DNA of 37,557 nt from Nitrospira sp. (GTDB taxonomy: Bacteria > Nitrospirota > Nitrospiria > Nitrospirales > Nitrospiraceae). The notes beneath the pieces were generated by a model. It saw nothing but the letters and a program-made list of their open reading frames with translations, was not told the DNA's origin and did not search any database. Below, piece by piece: positions 26,551 to 36,326 of this stretch. The stretch lies in contig SWDO01000023.1 in assembly GCA_005116895.1 (NCBI GenBank), positions 10,185-47,741 of the forward strand. The letters are read 5' to 3'. The stretch's first letter is position 1, and every line of letters starts with the position of its first letter. The position numbers and the translations under genes are program-made.

Positions 26551-26606
26551 ACGCAATCCCTCCTTCGTCAATTTGAGCCCGATATTCCGATGAGACATTA
26601 GCTCTT

Positions 26607-26631
26607 CCTAATACGTGATCTTAAGATTAGG
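26607..26631. repeat. Dyads in the leader of the exported-protein pair
   Basis: CCTAAT (26607-26612) and ATTAGG (26626-26631) are inverted copies that enclose part of the palindrome ATCTTAAGAT (26618-26627). They lie in the untranslated leader between the proposed promoter and the ATG at 26550. They may form a leader stem-loop; function unknown. Confidence 0.35.
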
Positions 26632-26694
26632 TCGAAAATCCTCTTAATAGTTTAGAGTCCTTCAATAACCTGGACCAAAATGAATGGAAAGCGG

Positions 26695-26739
26695 TCCGGT
26701 TGGTACCGGAACGGTACTGAAACTACAACGCCCTGTCAA
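26695..26739 (-). promoter_or_regulatory. Promoter with overlapping dyads for the exported-protein pair
   Basis: On the minus strand TTGACA (26734-26739) is followed after 17 bases by TACCGT (26711-26716), a weak -10. Two overlapping perfect dyads cover the -10 and start region: GTACCG-GAA-CGGTAC (26703-26717) and TCCGGT-TGGT-ACCGGA (26695-26710). A strong -35, a weak -10 and dyads over the start point fit a regulated promoter. The regulator is not identifiable. Confidence 0.55.
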
Positions 26740-26839
26740 GAAAATGTTTGCCAGACTTATCACAGGAGGATACACAACCCTTACAGCATATACAAAACAA
26801 TAAGTTATACGTCCTTTCCGACTGGAAAGCATGCTGTGG

Positions 26840-28117
26840 TCAGGCTGTGATGTTTTGGAATTGCCCGCTTAACGCCTTCACTTGCCGTGAGGAAAGTGGC
26901 CCCAACCCTGTCAGGGCTATTCTTTCAGGGGTGAAGAGATCCTGTGCGACTTGACGTATTTGCTGTGGTGTAATCCCATCTATTTTCAAAATCATGTCTT
27001 CCAGGTTCGTATGGGCGCGGGAGATCAATTCATCTTTTGCGAGTTTGTTCATCCGGCTATGCGAACTTTCCAAGCTGAGCATGAGGCCGCCTTTCATCTG
27101 TTCTTTTGTTCGTTTTAGCTCATGCCGATCAATTCCATCTCTGCTCAAGCGCCGGATCTCGCGACTGACGAGTTCAAGAACGCGCTCAACCTCCCGAGCT
27201 TGCGTGCCTGCATAGACGGTGATCGTACCGCCATCTGAATAACCCGACAAAAATGAGTAGATCGAATAGGAGAGACCCCTTTTTTCACGGATCTCCTGGA
27301 ATAGTCTCGAACTGACGCCACCGCCGAGGACACTGTTCAACGCATAAACCGCATATCGATCCTTATGACCGGCTGCAACGCCCTTGAGTCCCAGACAGAG
27401 GTGCACTTGCTCTAACGATTTGTGTTTCACGATGGCGCCACCACAGATTTCCGGAGGCCAACGTTTTCGAGGAAGGACGCCTGACGAGGGTCGATATTTC
27501 CCAAAGGTGCGAGCCATCGTCTTTTCCAGCTGCTGTTGATTGAAATTCCCGGCTACGGCGAGCACGATCTCTTCGGGACGATAGTGCGTATCAATGTACT
27601 CGAGGAGATCCTGTCGGCGGATCCGGGTAATTGTTGATTCCCGCCCAAGAATGGGGCGACTCAAGGGATGTTGGCCCATCGCTAACTTGGTATGCAACTC
27701 TTGAACGAGATCCTCGGGATCGTCTTGAACCATTCGAATTTCTTCAAGGACGACCTGCTTTTCCTTTTCAATTTCTTTCTTTCCGAGTCGGGAGCGGAGA
27801 AACAGATCTCCCAAAAGGTCGAGGGCCTTGGGGAGGTGTTGATCCAAGACCTTGACGTAGTATGTTGTGGTTTCGCGCGTGGTAAAGGCGTTCATCTCGC
27901 CCCCCAACGCATCGATTTCACGAGAAATCTCCGTGGCCGATCGAGTGGCCGTCCCCTTGAAGAACATATGTTCGATGAAATGGGCGTACCCAGCCTGTGT
28001 GGGGCTTTCATCACGTGAGCCCGTATTGACCCAGATGCCTATGGTGACGGATTTGAGGGTTGGGATTCGCTCGGAAACCAAGCGAATCCCGTTCTCGAGG
28101 ATGAGCTTACGGTACAA
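26840..28117 (-). CDS. M16 family zinc protease (pitrilysin/processing-peptidase type)
   Basis: A 425-residue metalloprotease. The inverted zinc motif HFIEH is in GYAHFIEHMFFKGTATRSA. The second zinc ligand glutamate lies in the EKEKQVVLEEIRMVQDDPED block about 75 residues on. The C-terminal half has the M16 R/Y-type segment SSRLFQEIREKRGLSYSIYSF. It is the single-chain size of the bacterial PqqL/YmxG group. Translation appears to start at TTG (28117), three bases after the pnp stop; no in-frame ATG gives a full N-terminus (MYRKLILENGIRLVSER). The order pnp followed by an M16 protease is conserved in several phyla (mlpA/ymxG position). The substrate is unknown. Confidence 0.9.
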   Translation of the reverse strand: MYRKLILENGIRLVSERIPTLKSVTIGIWVNTGSRDESPTQAGYAHFIEHMFFKGTATRSATEISREIDALGGEMNAFTTRETTTYYVKVLDQHLPKALDLLGDLFLRSRLGKKEIEKEKQVVLEEIRMVQDDPEDLVQELHTKLAMGQHPLSRPILGRESTITRIRRQDLLEYIDTHYRPEEIVLAVAGNFNQQQLEKTMARTFGKYRPSSGVLPRKRWPPEICGGAIVKHKSLEQVHLCLGLKGVAAGHKDRYAVYALNSVLGGGVSSRLFQEIREKRGLSYSIYSFLSGYSDGGTITVYAGTQAREVERVLELVSREIRRLSRDGIDRHELKRTKEQMKGGLMLSLESSHSRMNKLAKDELISRAHTNLEDMILKIDGITPQQIRQVAQDLFTPERIALTGLGPLSSRQVKALSGQFQNITA

Positions 28118-28120
28118 GTG

Positions 28121-30238
28121 TTACCCACCCACTGACTCGTTTGCACCGCCGCCCGTCGGTGCGGGCATGGTTTCTTTTCGGCTAAGCCGAATCTTGCCTT
28201 GTCTATCGATCTCCAGCACTTTCACAAGAATTTGATCGCCTTCGGCGACCTCGTCAGACACGGCTTTCACTCGATGATGCGCCAACTGTGAGATATGGAC
28301 CAACCCATCGGTGCCTGGCAGCACCTCCACAAAGGCGCCAAAGTCCATAATCTTTCTGACCGTTCCCGTATAGACTTTCCCGACTTCGACTTCCTCGGTC
28401 AGTCGGTTGATGATCTCTTTGGCTTTTTGTAAAGACGTCCCGTCTGCGGAAGCGATGGTCACAATCCCGGTGTCTTCGACACTGATCTTGACGCCGCAGT
28501 CGGACTGAATGCCACGGATGGTTTTACCGCCCTGTCCGATAATGTCACGAATCTTATCTTGTTTGACCTTCATCGTGTAGATACGAGGGGCAAACGCCGA
28601 CAACTCGGCGCGATGGCTGCTGAGGGCCTTCGCCATATGGCCAAGAATGTGGAGACGTCCCAACCGGGCCTGCTCCAAGGCTTGCTGCATCAACGCTGTG
28701 GTGATGCCACCAATCTTAATGTCCATTTGCAGTGCTGTCACACCGTTCTTAGTCCCGCACACTTTGAAGTCCATATCACCCAGATGATCTTCAAGGCCGA
28801 GAATATCCGATAAGATAATGACGTCGTCCCCTTCTTTGATCAAACCCATCGCAATACCGGCGACTGGCTCCTTGATGGGAACGCCTGCGTCCATCATGGC
28901 CAGCGTCCCACCGCACACGGTGGCCATCGAGGAAGACCCATTGGATTCCAAAATCTCAGACACAATCCGTAAGGTGTAGGGGAAGACATCCTTGCCTGGG
29001 ATGACGGGCTTCAACGCCCGTTCCGCCAAGGCTCCGTGCCCAACCTCACGCCGTCCGGGCGAGCGTAGTGGCCTCGCCTCACCGACACTGAAAGGCGGGA
29101 AGTTGTAATGCAGCATAAAGGTCCGCATGTACTCGCCTTCCAACGCATCGATGCGCTGTTCATCGTCGGTCGTCCCTAGCGTCACCACCGCTAAGCTCTG
29201 TGTTTCGCCGCGGGTAAAGATCGCAGACCCATGGGCTCGCGGCAGAGCGCTCACCTCACACGTAATCGGACGAATATCCGCAGGACCGCGTCCGTCGGCG
29301 CGAGATCGCTTCTCCAAAATCATCTTCCGGACTTCTGTGTATTCCAATTGATGGAACACAATCTTGATATGCCGTTCCCTTGAGGAATCATCTGCCTTTT
29401 TCAGCTTGGCAATGGTGTCGACCAGAATGTGGTCCAACCGCTCCTGCCTGGCAGTCTTGTTGGCAATCATGATGGCGTCACGAATGGGTTGCGCCACCAA
29501 TGTCTTGATCTCGGCCTGCAACGCGGAATCGATCGGCTCTTGAACAACTACCCGCTTCACTTTTCCAACCTTCTGGGCCAATTCATCGATCTTCCGGACG
29601 ATTTTCTTAATCTCGGAGTGAGCCAATTCCAGGGCCTCGAGCATCATCTGCTCGGATAATTCATTGGCACCGGCCTCCACCATCATCACCGCGTCCGCTG
29701 TGCCCGCAACCACCAGATGCAGCTCGCTCTGCTCCATCATTTCAAGGTCAGGATTGACGACGAGCTGACCATTGACGCGACCGATCCTCACACCGGCCAC
29801 GGGGCCGTTGAACGGAATGTTCGATACTGCGAGGGCCGCTGATGCCGCAGTGATTCCAATCACGTCGGACGAACCGGTCTTATCTGCCGACAGGACTGAG
29901 GCAATGACCTGCGTCTCGAAATAGTAGCCTTCGGGAAACAACGGACGGAGCGGTCGGTCAATCAAGCGGCTGGTCAGGACTTCCTTTTCAGCCGGTCGAC
30001 CTTCTCGTTTGAAGTAGCCTCCAGGAATTTTCCCGGCCGCGTAGGCCTTCTCCTGGTAATCGACGGTCAAGGGCAGGAAATCGATCCCGGGCTTGGCGGT
30101 TTGCGCAGCCACGGCCGTCGCAAGGATAACCGTATCGCCATACGAAGCCCATATCGACCCGTCAGCTTGTTTTGCGATACGGCCAGTTTCAAGGCGAAGG
30201 GTTCGACCTGCTATGTCGATTTCTACGACGTGTATCAT
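28121..30238 (-). CDS. pnp: Polyribonucleotide nucleotidyltransferase (PNPase)
   Basis: PNPase is the phosphorolytic 3'-5' exoribonuclease. The 705-residue protein has two RNase PH domains (IPGGYFKREGRPAEKEVLTSRLIDRPLRPLFP in the first; RADGRGPADIRPI and ARPLRSPGRREVGHGALAERAL in the second). Then come a KH domain (KDIIGQGGKTIRGIQ-like, here IRDIIGQGGKTIRGI) and an S1 domain (VGKVYTGTVRKIMDFGAFVEVLPGTDGLVHISQL). GAGGAGAC at 30246-30253 is the ribosome site. The upstream gap to rpsO is filled by a multi-branched structure that probably serves autoregulation. Confidence 0.97.
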   Translation of the reverse strand: MIHVVEIDIAGRTLRLETGRIAKQADGSIWASYGDTVILATAVAAQTAKPGIDFLPLTVDYQEKAYAAGKIPGGYFKREGRPAEKEVLTSRLIDRPLRPLFPEGYYFETQVIASVLSADKTGSSDVIGITAASAALAVSNIPFNGPVAGVRIGRVNGQLVVNPDLEMMEQSELHLVVAGTADAVMMVEAGANELSEQMMLEALELAHSEIKKIVRKIDELAQKVGKVKRVVVQEPIDSALQAEIKTLVAQPIRDAIMIANKTARQERLDHILVDTIAKLKKADDSSRERHIKIVFHQLEYTEVRKMILEKRSRADGRGPADIRPITCEVSALPRAHGSAIFTRGETQSLAVVTLGTTDDEQRIDALEGEYMRTFMLHYNFPPFSVGEARPLRSPGRREVGHGALAERALKPVIPGKDVFPYTLRIVSEILESNGSSSMATVCGGTLAMMDAGVPIKEPVAGIAMGLIKEGDDVIILSDILGLEDHLGDMDFKVCGTKNGVTALQMDIKIGGITTALMQQALEQARLGRLHILGHMAKALSSHRAELSAFAPRIYTMKVKQDKIRDIIGQGGKTIRGIQSDCGVKISVEDTGIVTIASADGTSLQKAKEIINRLTEEVEVGKVYTGTVRKIMDFGAFVEVLPGTDGLVHISQLAHHRVKAVSDEVAEGDQILVKVLEIDRQGKIRLSRKETMPAPTGGGANESVGG

Positions 30239-30261
30239 CTATGGTGTCTCCTCTGGTTAGA

Positions 30262-30401
30262 TCCACAGATGCCCACTGAGATACGCTCAACGGTAGGTGA
30301 GTAGTTGAAAAGCTGAAATTGGCGATGTCTCGCCAGCTTTACAGCTTTTCACTTGTACACCGCACACTTGGTGTGAGCGTATATCGGTGTTCATCTGTGG
30401 G
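30262..30401 (-). ncRNA. Multi-branched structured leader between rpsO and pnp
   Basis: The outer stem pairs CCACAGATG (30263-30271) with CATCTGTGG (30392-30400). It continues with few interruptions into ATACGCTCA (30281-30289) against TGAGCGTAT (30374-30382). Inside are a two-part hairpin, TGAAAAGCTG/CAGCTTTTCA (30306-30315, 30342-30351) topped by TGGCGA/TCGCCA (30320-30325, 30330-30335), and a short ACACC/GGTGT stem (30357-30361, 30370-30374). There is no T-run. In other bacteria the rpsO-pnp junction carries an RNase III site used for pnp autoregulation, and this structure fits that role. Confidence 0.65.
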
Positions 30402-30452
30402 ACATTCGAACGATGCTATGGCGCCGGTCAACGCCGCTGTTCGCACGACCGG

Positions 30453-30722
30453 TTACTTGCGAATGTTGAGTCGCTCGATCACGGTTTTGTAACGCGCTTC
30501 CTCCACACCGCGGAGATAGTCCAGTAGACGACGCCGGCGTCCAACCAGCTGCAACAATCCACGACGCGAGTGGTGATCCTTTTTATGGGTCTTGAAATGC
30601 TCGGTGAGATACGTAATCCGGTTGGTCAACACCGCAATCTGAACTTCCGGCGATCCAGAATCCTTGTCATGCTGCTGATATTGCTTGATGAGTTCACTCT
30701 TTACTTCTTTTAACAACGCCAT
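30453..30722 (-). CDS. rpsO: 30S ribosomal protein S15
   Basis: S15 binds the central domain of 16S rRNA early in small-subunit assembly. The 89-residue protein has the standard pattern: [37 protein letters not shown], then [13 protein letters not shown] and [22 protein letters not shown] precedes the ATG. It lies between truB and pnp, the usual order. S15 autoregulation through a leader pseudoknot is known in several species; the 16-base gap to truB is too short for an obvious separate leader here. Confidence 0.98.
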   Translation of the reverse strand: MALLKEVKSELIKQYQQHDKDSGSPEVQIAVLTNRITYLTEHFKTHKKDHHSRRGLLQLVGRRRRLLDYLRGVEEARYKTVIERLNIRK

Positions 30723-30738
30723 ACCTTCTCCTTCCGTA

Positions 30739-31689
30739 TTAATGACTTAAGAGACTCAGTACTTTGCGAATTCGAATCGACCCCATGCCGCTGGTATCAT
30801 GAGTTCCAATGGCCAACAACTGACCGGCTTCATCCTTGAGGCGTACAGACACTGTGGAATGGGCAGGCAAGAGCTGCCCGACTCCCATCGGAAAAATTGG
30901 TGAGCCATTCAAGACACGCTGCGCCTGTTCCGCGTTCACGACCACTGCCGGGAGTTGGACGAGGAGTTGATCCAACGACATGAATTGCCTCGAGAGAGTT
31001 CCCATCGTGAGATGGCTGGCAACTTGATCAATCGTCACTGCCTGTTCGATGGACAGTGGGCCGACACGCCGACGCTCGAGAGCATAGAGATGCCCTCCAA
31101 CCCCTAACGCCTGTCCGATATCGGTACACAAGGTGCGTATATACGTGCCTTTGGAACACACAATGCGCAGGGCCACATCACGACCGTGAATGGCCACGAT
31201 CTCTAGCTGATGAATGACAATCGACCGCTCTGCCCGATCGACCGTCCTACCTGCCCTGGCTGCTTTATACAGCGGCTGTCCGCCGACTTTCACAGCTGAA
31301 TACATCGGTGGCAATTGCTGCTGTACTCCTCGGAATTGGGCGATCACTGCCTGAAGCATGTCCTCCGTGATCGCACCTGGATCGGCCCTGCTCAAAATCT
31401 GCCCGGTTGCATCCTGGGTGTCGGTCGTTTCCCCCAAGCGCATGACGGCGTTGTACTCCTTATCCCAATCGATCAGGTACTCGGCGATTCTCGTGGCCCG
31501 TCCGACCAGAATAGGCAACACACCTGTGGCACTAGGATCGAGCGTACCGGCATGACCGACTTTGCTTCCTCTCAATAAGCTCCGGACCTTGGCGACGACA
31601 TCGTGTGAGGTCCAGCCAGCTTCTTTATGGACAACGAGGACACCCTCCAGGACTTCACCCAGGTCCGTTCTGATAGCTATCTGTTCCAT
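30739..31689 (-). CDS. truB: tRNA pseudouridine(55) synthase
   Basis: TruB makes pseudouridine 55 in the T-loop of tRNAs. The 316-residue protein has [21 protein letters not shown], the catalytic aspartate in [41 protein letters not shown], and [36 protein letters not shown]-like C-terminal domain closes it. ATG 31689 follows AAGGGT and lies four bases after the rbfA stop. An in-frame start at 31794 would lie inside rbfA and is rejected. Confidence 0.96.
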   Translation of the reverse strand: MEQIAIRTDLGEVLEGVLVVHKEAGWTSHDVVAKVRSLLRGSKVGHAGTLDPSATGVLPILVGRATRIAEYLIDWDKEYNAVMRLGETTDTQDATGQILSRADPGAITEDMLQAVIAQFRGVQQQLPPMYSAVKVGGQPLYKAARAGRTVDRAERSIVIHQLEIVAIHGRDVALRIVCSKGTYIRTLCTDIGQALGVGGHLYALERRRVGPLSIEQAVTIDQVASHLTMGTLSRQFMSLDQLLVQLPAVVVNAEQAQRVLNGSPIFPMGVGQLLPAHSTVSVRLKDEAGQLLAIGTHDTSGMGSIRIRKVLSLLSH

Positions 31690-31693
31690 ACCC

Positions 31694-32104
31694 TTAAGAG
31701 TCCGTGATTCTCTGAGCACTGCTCGGAGAATCCTGGGTTTCCTGCTGTTCAGGCTCCCCATGCAGGCCTTCCAAGAGCTGCATGATCCGGTCACCGCGAG
31801 GTCCGCTGACGTCCTTCTTGAAAATCACATCGGGCAGGTAGCGGAGCGAGAGGCGCCGCCCTAATTCCGACCGCACAAACCCACTGGCTTTTGAGAGGCC
31901 AGTAAAGACCTCGCGCTCGGCTTCCCCCGTTTCCATGGTCGTGACAAAAATATGCGCGATGCGCAAATCCGCTGTCAGCTCGACATCAGTAACCGTGACG
32001 TCATGGACCCGAGGATCCTTGATTTTTCGCATGAGAATATCCGCCACTTCCATGCGAATCTGGTCAGCCACTCGGTCTGCCCGTTTATAGGTCGCCTTCG
32101 ACAT
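31694..32104 (-). CDS. rbfA: Ribosome-binding factor A
   Basis: RbfA is a KH-like 30S maturation factor that acts on the 5' end of 16S rRNA and in cold adaptation. The 136-residue protein reads YKRADRVADQIRMEVADILMRKIKDPRV, then VTVTDVELTADLRIAHIFVTTM and RSELGRRLSLRYLPDVIFKKD, the family core. A Gln/Ser-rich tail of about 25 residues follows. ATG at 32104 is preferred over an in-frame TTG at 32131. Confidence 0.94.
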   Translation of the reverse strand: MSKATYKRADRVADQIRMEVADILMRKIKDPRVHDVTVTDVELTADLRIAHIFVTTMETGEAEREVFTGLSKASGFVRSELGRRLSLRYLPDVIFKKDVSGPRGDRIMQLLEGLHGEPEQQETQDSPSSAQRITDS

Positions 32105-32145
32105 CTTCGTACCCAGCCTTACCAGTCGCAAGCATGACAGGAGGG

Positions 32146-32427
32146 TTAGAGGAATTCCAACTGGACTCGTGACACTTCAACTGCTGGCATGCTTTTAATC
32201 AGATTCAACGCTTGTTCAAGCACCTGGTTCACATGGCTACGCTCATTCGACACACAAGCCATTCCGAGAATAGCCTTCTGCCAGAGATCCTGGCCATCCA
32301 CTTCGGCCACTGAGAGGTTAAACTTGCCACGAAGCCTGTCCTTGATTCCATGAAGGACTTGGCGCTTGTCTTTAAGCGACTGGCTCCCTGAGATGAATAA
32401 CTCGACGGTGTATAGCCCCACGACCAT
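32146..32427 (-). CDS. YlxP-like DUF503 protein
   Basis: A 93-residue DUF503 protein. It begins VVGLYTVELFISGSQSLKDKRQVLHGIKDRL and continues NLSVAEVDGQDLWQKAILGMACVSNE, matching the small family found between infB and rbfA in many bacteria. In Gram-positive bacteria the homologue is called YlxP. A link to ribosome assembly is suggested by its constant position here, but the biochemical role is not established. Confidence 0.9.
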   Translation of the reverse strand: MVVGLYTVELFISGSQSLKDKRQVLHGIKDRLRGKFNLSVAEVDGQDLWQKAILGMACVSNERSHVNQVLEQALNLIKSMPAVEVSRVQLEFL

Positions 32428-32533
32428 GGCCAGGGTTCGAGTTAGCGTCGGCTCACAATAGAGGCGCCATGATTCAGCTTCATGAGCTTGTCAGGCTTTC
32501 AGGTTAGAGGCTACGCTAAAAATCCTTCGGCTG

Positions 32534-35104
32534 CTACTCGAGCTTCGCCGCGATCTTATCGACTGCATAGGCCTCAATGATATCGCCGGATTTGATATCG
32601 TTGAAGTTTTCGACGCTCAATCCGCATTCATACCCCTGCTGCACCTCACGCACATCATCCTTGAACCGCCGCAACGAACCAAGTTTCCCCTGATAGACCA
32701 CCACATTGTCCCGAATCACTCGGACTCCGACGCTTGACCGAGAAATCGTCCCATCAATCACATACGCCCCTGCTACGGCTCCGACCTTTGGAATCGTAAA
32801 GACCTGCCGTACTTCCACTCGTCCTAACACGCGCTCCTTCAGGGTCGGCTCGAGCAAGCCTTCCATTGCAGCCTTGATGTCCGCAATGGCGTCATAAATG
32901 ATTGTGTAGAGCCTGATATCGACACCCTGCTGTTCGGCCAATGCGGCTGCCTTTGGTTCTGGCCTGATATTGAAACCGATGATGATGGCTCGCGACGCGG
33001 AGGCAAGCAACACATCAGATTCCATCACTCCACCAACTCCGTTATGAATCACGCGCAGCTTGACGGCATTCGTCGACAGCTTTTCGACCGCGCCAGCCAA
33101 TGCTTCAGACGATCCTTGCACGTCAGCCTTGATGACAATGGCCAACTCCTTCACGGATCCTTCTTGAATCTTCGCAAAGAGATCATCCAAGGTGACCTTC
33201 GCGGGGCCTGTCAGCTCTGCAGCTCGACGCTTTTGCGCTCGTTCCTCCGCGATCTCTCGCGCAACTCGCTCATTGGAGACAACATGGAAGACATCTCCCG
33301 CCGACGGCACGCCCGGCAAACCAATCACTTCCACCGGAATGGACGGCCCTGCCTGCTGCGCTTTTTCACCACGGTCGCTAAGGAGAGCCCGAACACGCCC
33401 GCTGAATGTTCCGACGACATACGCGTCCCCCACCCGTAGCGTCCCGCTCTGAACCAACACCGTCGCAACCGGACCCCTCCCGCGTTCAATCTTGGCTTCG
33501 ATGACGGTGCCTTTCGCCTGTCTGTGTGGATCCGCCTTGAGTTCAAGTACTTCCGCCTGAAGCAGAATCATCTCGAGGAGAGTATCAAGACCCATCTTCT
33601 CTTTGGCAGACACCTCGACCATAATGGTATCGCCGCCCCAAGCCTCGGAAATCAATCCATGTTCCGAGAGAGCGTTTTTGACCCGATCAGGATTGGCAGT
33701 CGGCTTGTCGATCTTATTCATCGCCACGATCAGCGGCACTCCGGCTGCCTTGGCATGGTTGATCGCCTCGATCGTTTGAGGCATCACACCGTCGTCTGCC
33801 GCAACAACCAAAATGACGATATCCGTGACCTTCGCGCCACGAGATCGCATGGCCGTAAACGCCTCGTGACCGGGAGTGTCGAGAAACGTGACCTGCTTGC
33901 CACGCACTGAGACGGTATAGGCACCGATATGCTGAGTAATGCCACCGGCTTCCCCTTCCGCTACTTTTGTCTGGCGAATCGCATCGAGGAGCGACGTCTT
34001 CCCATGATCGACGTGCCCCATAATGGTCACCACCGGCGGTCGAGGTTCCGGCCGTTCATCATCGCCGGTCTCAATGATATCTTGCAGCAACTCGTCCCCA
34101 ATTTTCTCGACCGAGACCTCAACTTTAATCCCGCTTTCCTCGGCGAAAATCGATGCAGCGTCCAGACTCATAGGTTGGTGAAACGTTAACATTTGTCCCA
34201 TATCCATTAGCTTCCGAACGATGTCTGCCGGCCGTTGACCGATCAACTCAGCGAATTCTTTCACCGTTGTCCGAGGGGTCACTTTCACGCTCTTGCGACG
34301 TGGTTTGGTGATTTCTCCCGGAGTACTATGGTGGACATGCTTCGATCGGTCATCGCGGCGCTGCACTGGAATGGCACGAAGGTCCTGCCACCGGGCGGCG
34401 TCTTCACGTAATTTCACATCTTGCTGCTCGTCCTTAGGACGGCCTGTTTTCTTTGCTTTCTTGAGCTTTTCTTTGAGGGCCTCTGCCTCGATGGCCTCGA
34501 ATGCCATGCTTTTCTTTTTACTGGTGACAGACTCGGGAGTCGCCACCCCGGGTATTGCCGGCGTGATGGTCGGCTTGGCCAGCGGCGCTTCCGGTTTCAC
34601 ATCGAGCGGCACCGGTGCGGAGGGAGCAACCTCGTCCGGATCTTCTTTCACTGGATGACTGAGGTCGACAGGTCCCTCGGTAGCAAGGAGGTCAACCGGT
34701 TGAGTCGGTGTCGTCACAAGACTTGAGGACGCGGGCTGCGCTGAGTGCTCAGTCTCACCAATCGAAGTTGAAAGAATGGCCTCGATCGGCTCGTCTTCCT
34801 TCTTTCGCTTGATGAGAATGCGCCGCTTATCAGGCTTGAGCGGCTCTTCGACGACAAGACCCTTTGCCGCCACAGTTTTCCCCCGACTCGTATGCTCCGC
34901 CAACTTTGCACCGACCTCTCTCTCGATTCCCGTCCCTTGACTCGTCGATTTTGCGGCCAACTTATCCAACACCTTCTGAACGATGTCTTCCTCGAGCGTA
35001 CTGCTGTGAGATGAAACCGAGACCCCCAGCTTCTTGAGCTCGGGGATGAGCACTCGATTTTCCATGCCTAACTTCTTTGCAAGTTCGTATACACGCATAG
35101 CCAT
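32534..35104 (-). CDS. infB: Translation initiation factor IF-2
   Basis: IF-2 is the GTPase that brings fMet-tRNA to the 30S subunit. The 856-residue protein has an IF2_N module ([25 protein letters not shown]) and a low-complexity Pro/Lys/Glu-rich linker to about residue 265. A second IF2_N-like region follows ([24 protein letters not shown]). The G domain has G1 [13 protein letters not shown]3 DTPGHEAF, G4 NKID and G5 SAKE. Domains II-IV end with [22 protein letters not shown]. It starts 17 bases after nusA. Confidence 0.98.
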   Translation of the reverse strand: MAMRVYELAKKLGMENRVLIPELKKLGVSVSSHSSTLEEDIVQKVLDKLAAKSTSQGTGIEREVGAKLAEHTSRGKTVAAKGLVVEEPLKPDKRRILIKRKKEDEPIEAILSTSIGETEHSAQPASSSLVTTPTQPVDLLATEGPVDLSHPVKEDPDEVAPSAPVPLDVKPEAPLAKPTITPAIPGVATPESVTSKKKSMAFEAIEAEALKEKLKKAKKTGRPKDEQQDVKLREDAARWQDLRAIPVQRRDDRSKHVHHSTPGEITKPRRKSVKVTPRTTVKEFAELIGQRPADIVRKLMDMGQMLTFHQPMSLDAASIFAEESGIKVEVSVEKIGDELLQDIIETGDDERPEPRPPVVTIMGHVDHGKTSLLDAIRQTKVAEGEAGGITQHIGAYTVSVRGKQVTFLDTPGHEAFTAMRSRGAKVTDIVILVVAADDGVMPQTIEAINHAKAAGVPLIVAMNKIDKPTANPDRVKNALSEHGLISEAWGGDTIMVEVSAKEKMGLDTLLEMILLQAEVLELKADPHRQAKGTVIEAKIERGRGPVATVLVQSGTLRVGDAYVVGTFSGRVRALLSDRGEKAQQAGPSIPVEVIGLPGVPSAGDVFHVVSNERVAREIAEERAQKRRAAELTGPAKVTLDDLFAKIQEGSVKELAIVIKADVQGSSEALAGAVEKLSTNAVKLRVIHNGVGGVMESDVLLASASRAIIIGFNIRPEPKAAALAEQQGVDIRLYTIIYDAIADIKAAMEGLLEPTLKERVLGRVEVRQVFTIPKVGAVAGAYVIDGTISRSSVGVRVIRDNVVVYQGKLGSLRRFKDDVREVQQGYECGLSVENFNDIKSGDIIEAYAVDKIAAKLE

Positions 35105-35121
35105 GAGGACGGTTCCGTATT

Positions 35122-36273
35122 CTATCCGCTCGTTGCTTCCTCAGCTCTGGCAGCCTGCCGAGCTTCTTCTTGCAATCGTTGCGCTTCGGCTTCGTCCGCA
35201 ATCGCGGCTTTAATTTCCTTATCACGCTCGACCTTCTCTTTTTCGTATTCCGTTGAGCTGATAATGTCAATCTTCCACCCGGTCAAGCGTGCGGCAAGCC
35301 TGACATTTTGACCGTTTTTCCCGATTGCCAACGACAATTGCGAGTCGGCTGCAACCACGAGCGCCGACTTCTTCTCTTCGTCAATCCCGACCTTTTCGAT
35401 TGTTGCTGGGTTTAAGGCTTCGGCGATAAAGACTCGCGGATCCTGCGTCCAGGTAATGATATCGATCTTCTCGCCCCGCAGCTCGCGAACAACTGCCTGT
35501 ACGCGGGAGCCCTTGATGCCGACGCAAGCTCCCACCGGGTCTACAGCCTTTTCACGAGACGTGACTGCGATCTTCGTTCGGTCCCCAGGCTCTCGAACGA
35601 CGGATCGGATTTCAATGATCTTCTCCATGACCTCTGGCACTTCGAGCTCAAAGAGTTTTGCGACAAACTGCGGATGGCTACGAGACAGAATGACTTGAAC
35701 ATCCTTAGGCGTCCGACGCACCTCCAACAACATCGCCTTCACGCGATCGCCGCGACGATATGTCTCACGAGGAATCTGCTCTTGGATCGGCAGGATGGCC
35801 TCGGTCTTTCCGAGGTCCACCAGGTAATTCCGGCGCTCCATGCCGAGGATAATTCCTGTCACGAGATCGCCCTGACGTGTGGAATATTCCTTTTGAACCG
35901 CTTCCCATTCCGCTTCGCGCACCTTCTGGAAGATCACTTGCTTCGCCGTTTGCGCGGCAATTCTCCCCAATTCGTTCATTTCGATCAGCGATCCAATTTC
36001 GTCCCCGACTTCCGCCTCGCTATCGTATTGGCGGGCCTCCTGAAGAGAGATCTCCGCCTTGGGGTTGCTGACCGTTTCTACGATGATCTTCTTGGAGACG
36101 ACGGAAATTTCCCCGGTTTTGGGGTCAATCTCCACTTGGATATTTTCGGCCTGGCCGAAGCGTTTCTTCGCGGCGGTCTGCAGGGCGGATTCGATGGCCC
36201 CAATGACTCGGGCCTTGTCGATTCCCTTCTGACGCCCGATTTCGTCGATCACGGAAATCAGTTCACGGTTCAT
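35122..36273 (-). CDS. nusA: Transcription elongation/termination factor NusA
   Basis: NusA binds RNA polymerase and modulates pausing, termination and antitermination. The 383-residue protein has the N-terminal polymerase-binding domain ([20 protein letters not shown]), an S1 domain ([28 protein letters not shown]) and two KH domains ([45 protein letters not shown]). A short Glu/Ala-rich tail takes the place of the long acidic repeats found in E. coli NusA. It follows rimP by 53 bases. No ylxR-type gene lies between nusA and infB. Confidence 0.97.
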   Translation of the reverse strand: MNRELISVIDEIGRQKGIDKARVIGAIESALQTAAKKRFGQAENIQVEIDPKTGEISVVSKKIIVETVSNPKAEISLQEARQYDSEAEVGDEIGSLIEMNELGRIAAQTAKQVIFQKVREAEWEAVQKEYSTRQGDLVTGIILGMERRNYLVDLGKTEAILPIQEQIPRETYRRGDRVKAMLLEVRRTPKDVQVILSRSHPQFVAKLFELEVPEVMEKIIEIRSVVREPGDRTKIAVTSREKAVDPVGACVGIKGSRVQAVVRELRGEKIDIITWTQDPRVFIAEALNPATIEKVGIDEEKKSALVVAADSQLSLAIGKNGQNVRLAARLTGWKIDIISSTEYEKEKVERDKEIKAAIADEAEAQRLQEEARQAARAEEATSG

Positions 36274-36326
36274 ACGTCACGCTCCTGCATCCGGTTACCA
36301 CTTCACAATCTCCACGTTCGGCCTCT

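Noticed and set aside
26814..26829. CTTTCC-GACT-GGAAAG hairpin after the M16 protease gene as a terminator
   Set aside because: It is only six base pairs with no T-run, and it overlaps or lies very near the 3' end region; the evidence is too weak to list.
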